Of a DNA stretch of 64,000 nt, positions 60,862-64,000 are shown piece after piece. Under the pieces are notes generated by a model that was not told the origin of the DNA, made no database searches, and worked only from the letters and a program-made list of their open reading frames with translations. The translations under genes were made by a program, and so were the position numbers. Position 1 is the stretch's first letter; each line of letters starts with the position of its first letter. Where the stretch lies: assembly GCF_964019385.1 (NCBI RefSeq), contig NC_088643.1, positions 17,525,373 to 17,589,372 of the forward strand. The letters are read 5' to 3'. The stretch comes from Sycon ciliatum (lineage: Eukaryota; Porifera; Calcarea; Leucosolenida; Sycettidae).

Positions 60862-61166
60862 ACCGTAAAGTACCGTTGACCCGCCCCCGCTCTAATTCCC
60901 GCCACCTGTTGAATTTCTGCCTGTAAAGTGACGTCGGCGTACACAACGAAATACGATTTTGAACCGACGTAGGTGCTGCTGTACGCAATACGTGCCAGTG
61001 CAGGATGAACATGTGCACAATCCAGCATTCCAGGTCTGCTCTTCTGCTGTGTTGTACATCGTACTGCACTTGAACGACTTGATCTATTTCCCGCCCCCTG
61101 CCGAAAAACCAGCTGGGAATGGACACGACGTGGGGGGGGGGGGGGGGGTCAACGGTGCTTTACCGT
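60862..61166. mobile_element. MITE with GTAAAGTACCGTTGACCC ends
   Basis: CCGTAAAGTACCGTTGACCC at the left and GGTCAACGGTGCTTTACCGT at the right. Both are followed inward by C-rich or G-rich tracts. A solo end lies near 58496-58515. Confidence 0.6.
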
Positions 61167-61419
61167 ACGAGTACCTTACTGACCAGAAAGCAATGATCTA
61201 GTTTTGATGTGCTGTGGGCATAGCGTTGCACACTCTGGCCGCTGATATGCTCTTGCTTGTATGTACGTGTGTCCACTGACAGTTCGTTGTTGTTGTTGCT
61301 GTTGCTTTTGTTTACATTGTGTTGTTTGTGTGACATGCTCAGGCGCCGAGCTCCATCTACCAAGCATGCTGCAGAAGCCAGGTATAGCACTGTGCAGAGC
61401 TTGCAGGCGCGTTGCCCAC

Positions 61420-61556
61420 TGGGGGGGGGGCTCCCAAATGTCGACCTAGGTTCAGCATGCACATAATGACCATGAATGACATACACCAGCCATCCTACAC
61501 ATACACATATGCGGCCGTGCGCCCCCTAAACGGGGGACCAGCTCAGCTACGTCCCC
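61420..61556. repeat. Dispersed GGGGCGTA repeat, copy 2 (inverted)
   Basis: The inverse of 42706-42850: GACCTAGGTTCAGCATGCAC, AATGACATACACCAGCCATC, and a CCCCCTAAACGGGGGACC end. Confidence 0.65.
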
Positions 61557-61967
61557 GTTCAGTTGCCATTGGTAACCGTGAGCACGTGTGGCTTGTCTTT
61601 AACACCTGAAAGTCCACCTTTTTCCGGTTTTGTAAAGGACCATTTACGAGGCCGGGAGTGCATGTGGTTCTCAGTGGCTTCTCACGTGGTGTGTTCTTTT
61701 TCTGGAAATGTCCACTTTACGTGCTTGCGGTTTGTTTACACTGGCGTGATAAATGATAACGCCATGACACGCTGTTGGAGTTGAATCATGTGTTGTACTG
61801 GGTACATAGCAGACTCAGCATTCACTTGTCTCGGCATTCACTTGTCTGATGATTGCCAAGCGGCATGAACTCAGAGTCACAACCAACCTGAACGTCCTCC
61901 GCTGAGTCTGCTATGTTCTAAGCCCTGTGTTTGACATCGAGCACTCTCTACAGCTCGGGGATCAACG

Positions 61968-62717
61968 TTTAACACACCCATCTGCATGCACACTACACAG
62001 CATTGAGAGCATTGAGTTGTGGGGATAGGAGTGGTTTGTCAATCGCTGTTTGCCAGGCTCGCAGTGAGTATTATTTTTAGTGGCAGCAGGGTGAGTGACC
62101 CTGACCGCATCTGTATGTTGGCGGCAAGGTGAGTGACCCTGTCGCATCTTTTGAGAGCCGGGTGGGCTGTGTGAGCCGCACTGGCAGGATGAGCCTGGTG
62201 AGCGAGATTGACTCCCCTCTTTATTCGGTTATTAAACTGAAGAGATGTGATATTGAATGTTGGTTATTGTGATACCAAGAGGAAAGTGAAGATGTGCCTC
62301 AGCATGGTGCAGCACAGCAGAAAAGAAGCAGAGGGCATGGGAGGGTGGGCTTTGAAGAGAGTCACCAGTCAGCCATGCAAATCTGAGCAGGAAGCAAACT
62401 GTGAAGTGTCCGGTGCGGCGCATGCACCTTCTGTGTTAACTTATTTTTGCGCGCTCGCAAAAATTCATTTAACACACCCACCTGCATGCACACTACACAG
62501 CATTGAGAGCATTATGTTGTGGGGATAGGAGTGGTTTGTCAATCGCTGTTTGCCAGGCTCGCAGTGAGTATTATTTTTAGTGGCAGCAGGGTGAGTGACC
62601 CTGGCCGCATCTTTATGTTGGCGGCAAGGTGAGTGACCCTGTCGCATCTTTTGAGAGCCGGGTGGGCTGTGTGAGCCGCACTGGCAGGATGAGCCTGGTG
62701 AGCGAGATTGACTCCCC
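61968..62717. repeat. 250-bp unit present twice at an exact 500-bp offset
   Basis: 61968-62217 and 62468-62717 are almost identical (TTTAACACACCC to GCGAGATTGACTCCCC). Each contains internal short repeats of GTGAGTGACCCTG. A second block, 62351-62463, recurs at 63155-63267. Confidence 0.9.
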
Positions 62718-63267
62718 AAATTGATAAAGCATCCTTTTCCCACTACGACACCAGAGATTGCGCAATAGTTGCCTAGTGTGATAAGGCAATGGGCAAGAAA
62801 GAAAGCTGGGGCACAGCAGAGCGCCGGGACAGAAAATGACAGCAGAGCTGTCAATGTGTTCAGAGATCTCAGTTCGGGTATTACAGCTTACCGGCTGAGA
62901 GATGGGCCGGCTTCCATCACGAGGAGGTACAGGGTGCTGACGTTGTCTCCCCAGGAAGGGATGGAAGGCGTCTTGGGTCAGATGGGTTCCGGTTGGCTGT
63001 CGGGTGGAGGTGGCGGAACCGGAGGAGCTCCTGGCTGGATAAGGCATCAGCACGCACGTTGGTGACGCCAGGAATGTGGCGTGCAGTGATCATGAAGTTG
63101 CCCTTCGCACAGATGAAGAACATTTGTCGGAGAAGCGCCATCACATTAGGACACTTTGAAGAGAGTCACCAGTCAGCCATGCAAATCTGAGCAGGAAGCA
63201 AACTGTGAAGTGTCCGGTGCGGCGCATGCGCCTTCTGTGTTAACTTATTTTTGCGCGCTCGCAAAAA
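62351..63267. repeat. 113-bp block present twice (62351-62463 and 63155-63267)
   Basis: It begins TTTGAAGAGAGTCACCAGTC and ends TTTTTGCGCGCTCGCAAAAA, with its own short terminal palindrome (TTGCGCGCTCGCAA). Confidence 0.88.
62880..63144 (-). mobile_element. Retroelement fossil, polymerase/RNase H end (DIRS or LTR kin)
   Basis: The minus strand holds a short piece with the ITARHIPGVTNVRADALS signature found at the RNase H end of DIRS-like and Gypsy-like polymerases. It is a broken fragment without the rest of the element. The duplicated blocks around it could be remnants of its repeats, but this is not shown. Family assignment is tentative and the copy looks old. Confidence 0.6.
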
Positions 63268-63312
63268 CTCATATTTATTGTACTATGTATGTATGTGTTG
63301 TGTGCCCTGCAG

Positions 63313-63875
63313 TCAAGGTAGCTCATGCACGGAGAACACGCTCTTCACAGAATGGGAGCAGATCGAAAAGAGCGAAAGCAGCCGTGTCGGACGCTCATTG
63401 CTGGTACGCGATCCATACCCTTTTGCAGAATTTCTGTTTCCCGTGCATTGATTGAAAGAAAGAGGGGCCAGCATGGAAAGGGTCGATGAATGAAGGTATT
63501 GTAATTACCATATTGTTGCTCCTTGTATCAAATTGTTTCCATGGAGACGAATTGATCGCAGCAGGGAAACAATTGCACAGGCACACACACTCTCTCTCCC
63601 TCTTTCACCCTCTATCACTCTCTGACAAATGACTGTCACCACCAGGATTCGAACCAGGGGCTAGTCCGTATGTGTGTATAATTAATTGTACATGTTCATG
63701 TGTGCGTGTACACGTATGTGTGTGTGTGTGTGTGTATCCCGTTTGTACTGTGCAGCGTAATGATGCGGTGAAGAGCAGGAACCCGAGCGGATCGCGAAAT
63801 ACCTCCGCCATCACATCACCAGTGGCCAGCAGGAAGGCAATCCCTCAGGTGCCGTGCGATCTCGACGACTCGGTG
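63313..63875 (+). CDS. Two candidate exons of a gene running off the right edge
   Basis: 63313-63403 (acceptor CCCTGCAG, donor GTACGC) and 63756-63875 (acceptor TACTGTGCAG, donor GTAAGT) are compatible in phase (2/0 then 0/0). The second exon encodes 40 residues rich in Ser, Arg and Asn (RNDAVKSRNPSGSRN, ending VPCDLDDSV). No family is recognised. A SINE-like fragment with B box GGTTCGAATCC (minus strand) lies between them at about 63560-63665. Confidence 0.35.
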
Positions 63876-64000
63876 GTAAGTTTGAGTTGCACGCAGTGGA
63901 TGGCCGGCTTCTGCACTCGTGTTTGAAACCTGTCCAGTGCGCTCGTATTTTCTTTAGTGATGTAACGAACCATGAATTTTACCAACACATACTGTAAAAC

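Overview
The window is nuclear DNA of an intron-rich animal. Genes are split by GT-AG introns of about 0.1 to 4 kb. The proteins are metazoan in type: NUP93, SmD2, gamma-glutamyl hydrolase, a carbonyl-reductase-like SDR, a secreted carboxypeptidase A and a talin-like FERM domain. Introns and spacers are full of short inverted-repeat (MITE-like) elements, tRNA-derived SINEs, foldback elements and long CA/TG arrays. A marine invertebrate, possibly a sponge, fits best. That placement is inference from gene content and repeat style, not from any marker gene.

Layout. 0.1-9.5 kb (minus): ten exons that join without a phase conflict, encoding a TKL-type pseudokinase, a coiled coil and a talin-like FERM domain; the 3' end runs off the left edge. 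9.5-17 kb: gene-poor, with a LINE fragment, a duplicated repeat with one filled and one empty insertion site, a hAT-like element and hairpins. 17-21 kb: a divergent pair, an intronless carbonyl reductase-like SDR (minus) and a two-exon secreted DUF2961/GH172-family protein (plus). 21-24.4 kb: MITEs, including an inverted pair of 0.5-kb elements, one of them nested in another element. 25-32.4 kb: a divergent pair, SNRPD2 (minus) and a nine-exon secreted metallocarboxypeptidase (plus). 34.2-54.3 kb (minus): NUP93 in at least 26 exons. Its introns hold a same-strand intronless secreted-protein gene, a decayed transposase-like gene, a MADF-like fragment and many MITEs and microsatellites. 54.9-55.8 kb (plus): intronless gamma-glutamyl hydrolase, divergent from NUP93. 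56-64 kb: almost entirely repeats and duplications, a retroelement fossil, and two candidate exons of a plus-strand gene leaving the right edge.

Functionally this is a mix of housekeeping genes (splicing, nuclear pore, folate turnover, carbonyl reduction), secreted hydrolases and one adhesion/signalling-type protein. They do not form a pathway. The most unusual item is the pseudokinase-FERM gene: every splice phase between the kinase exon and the FERM exons matches, so it reads as one protein architecture that I do not recognise.
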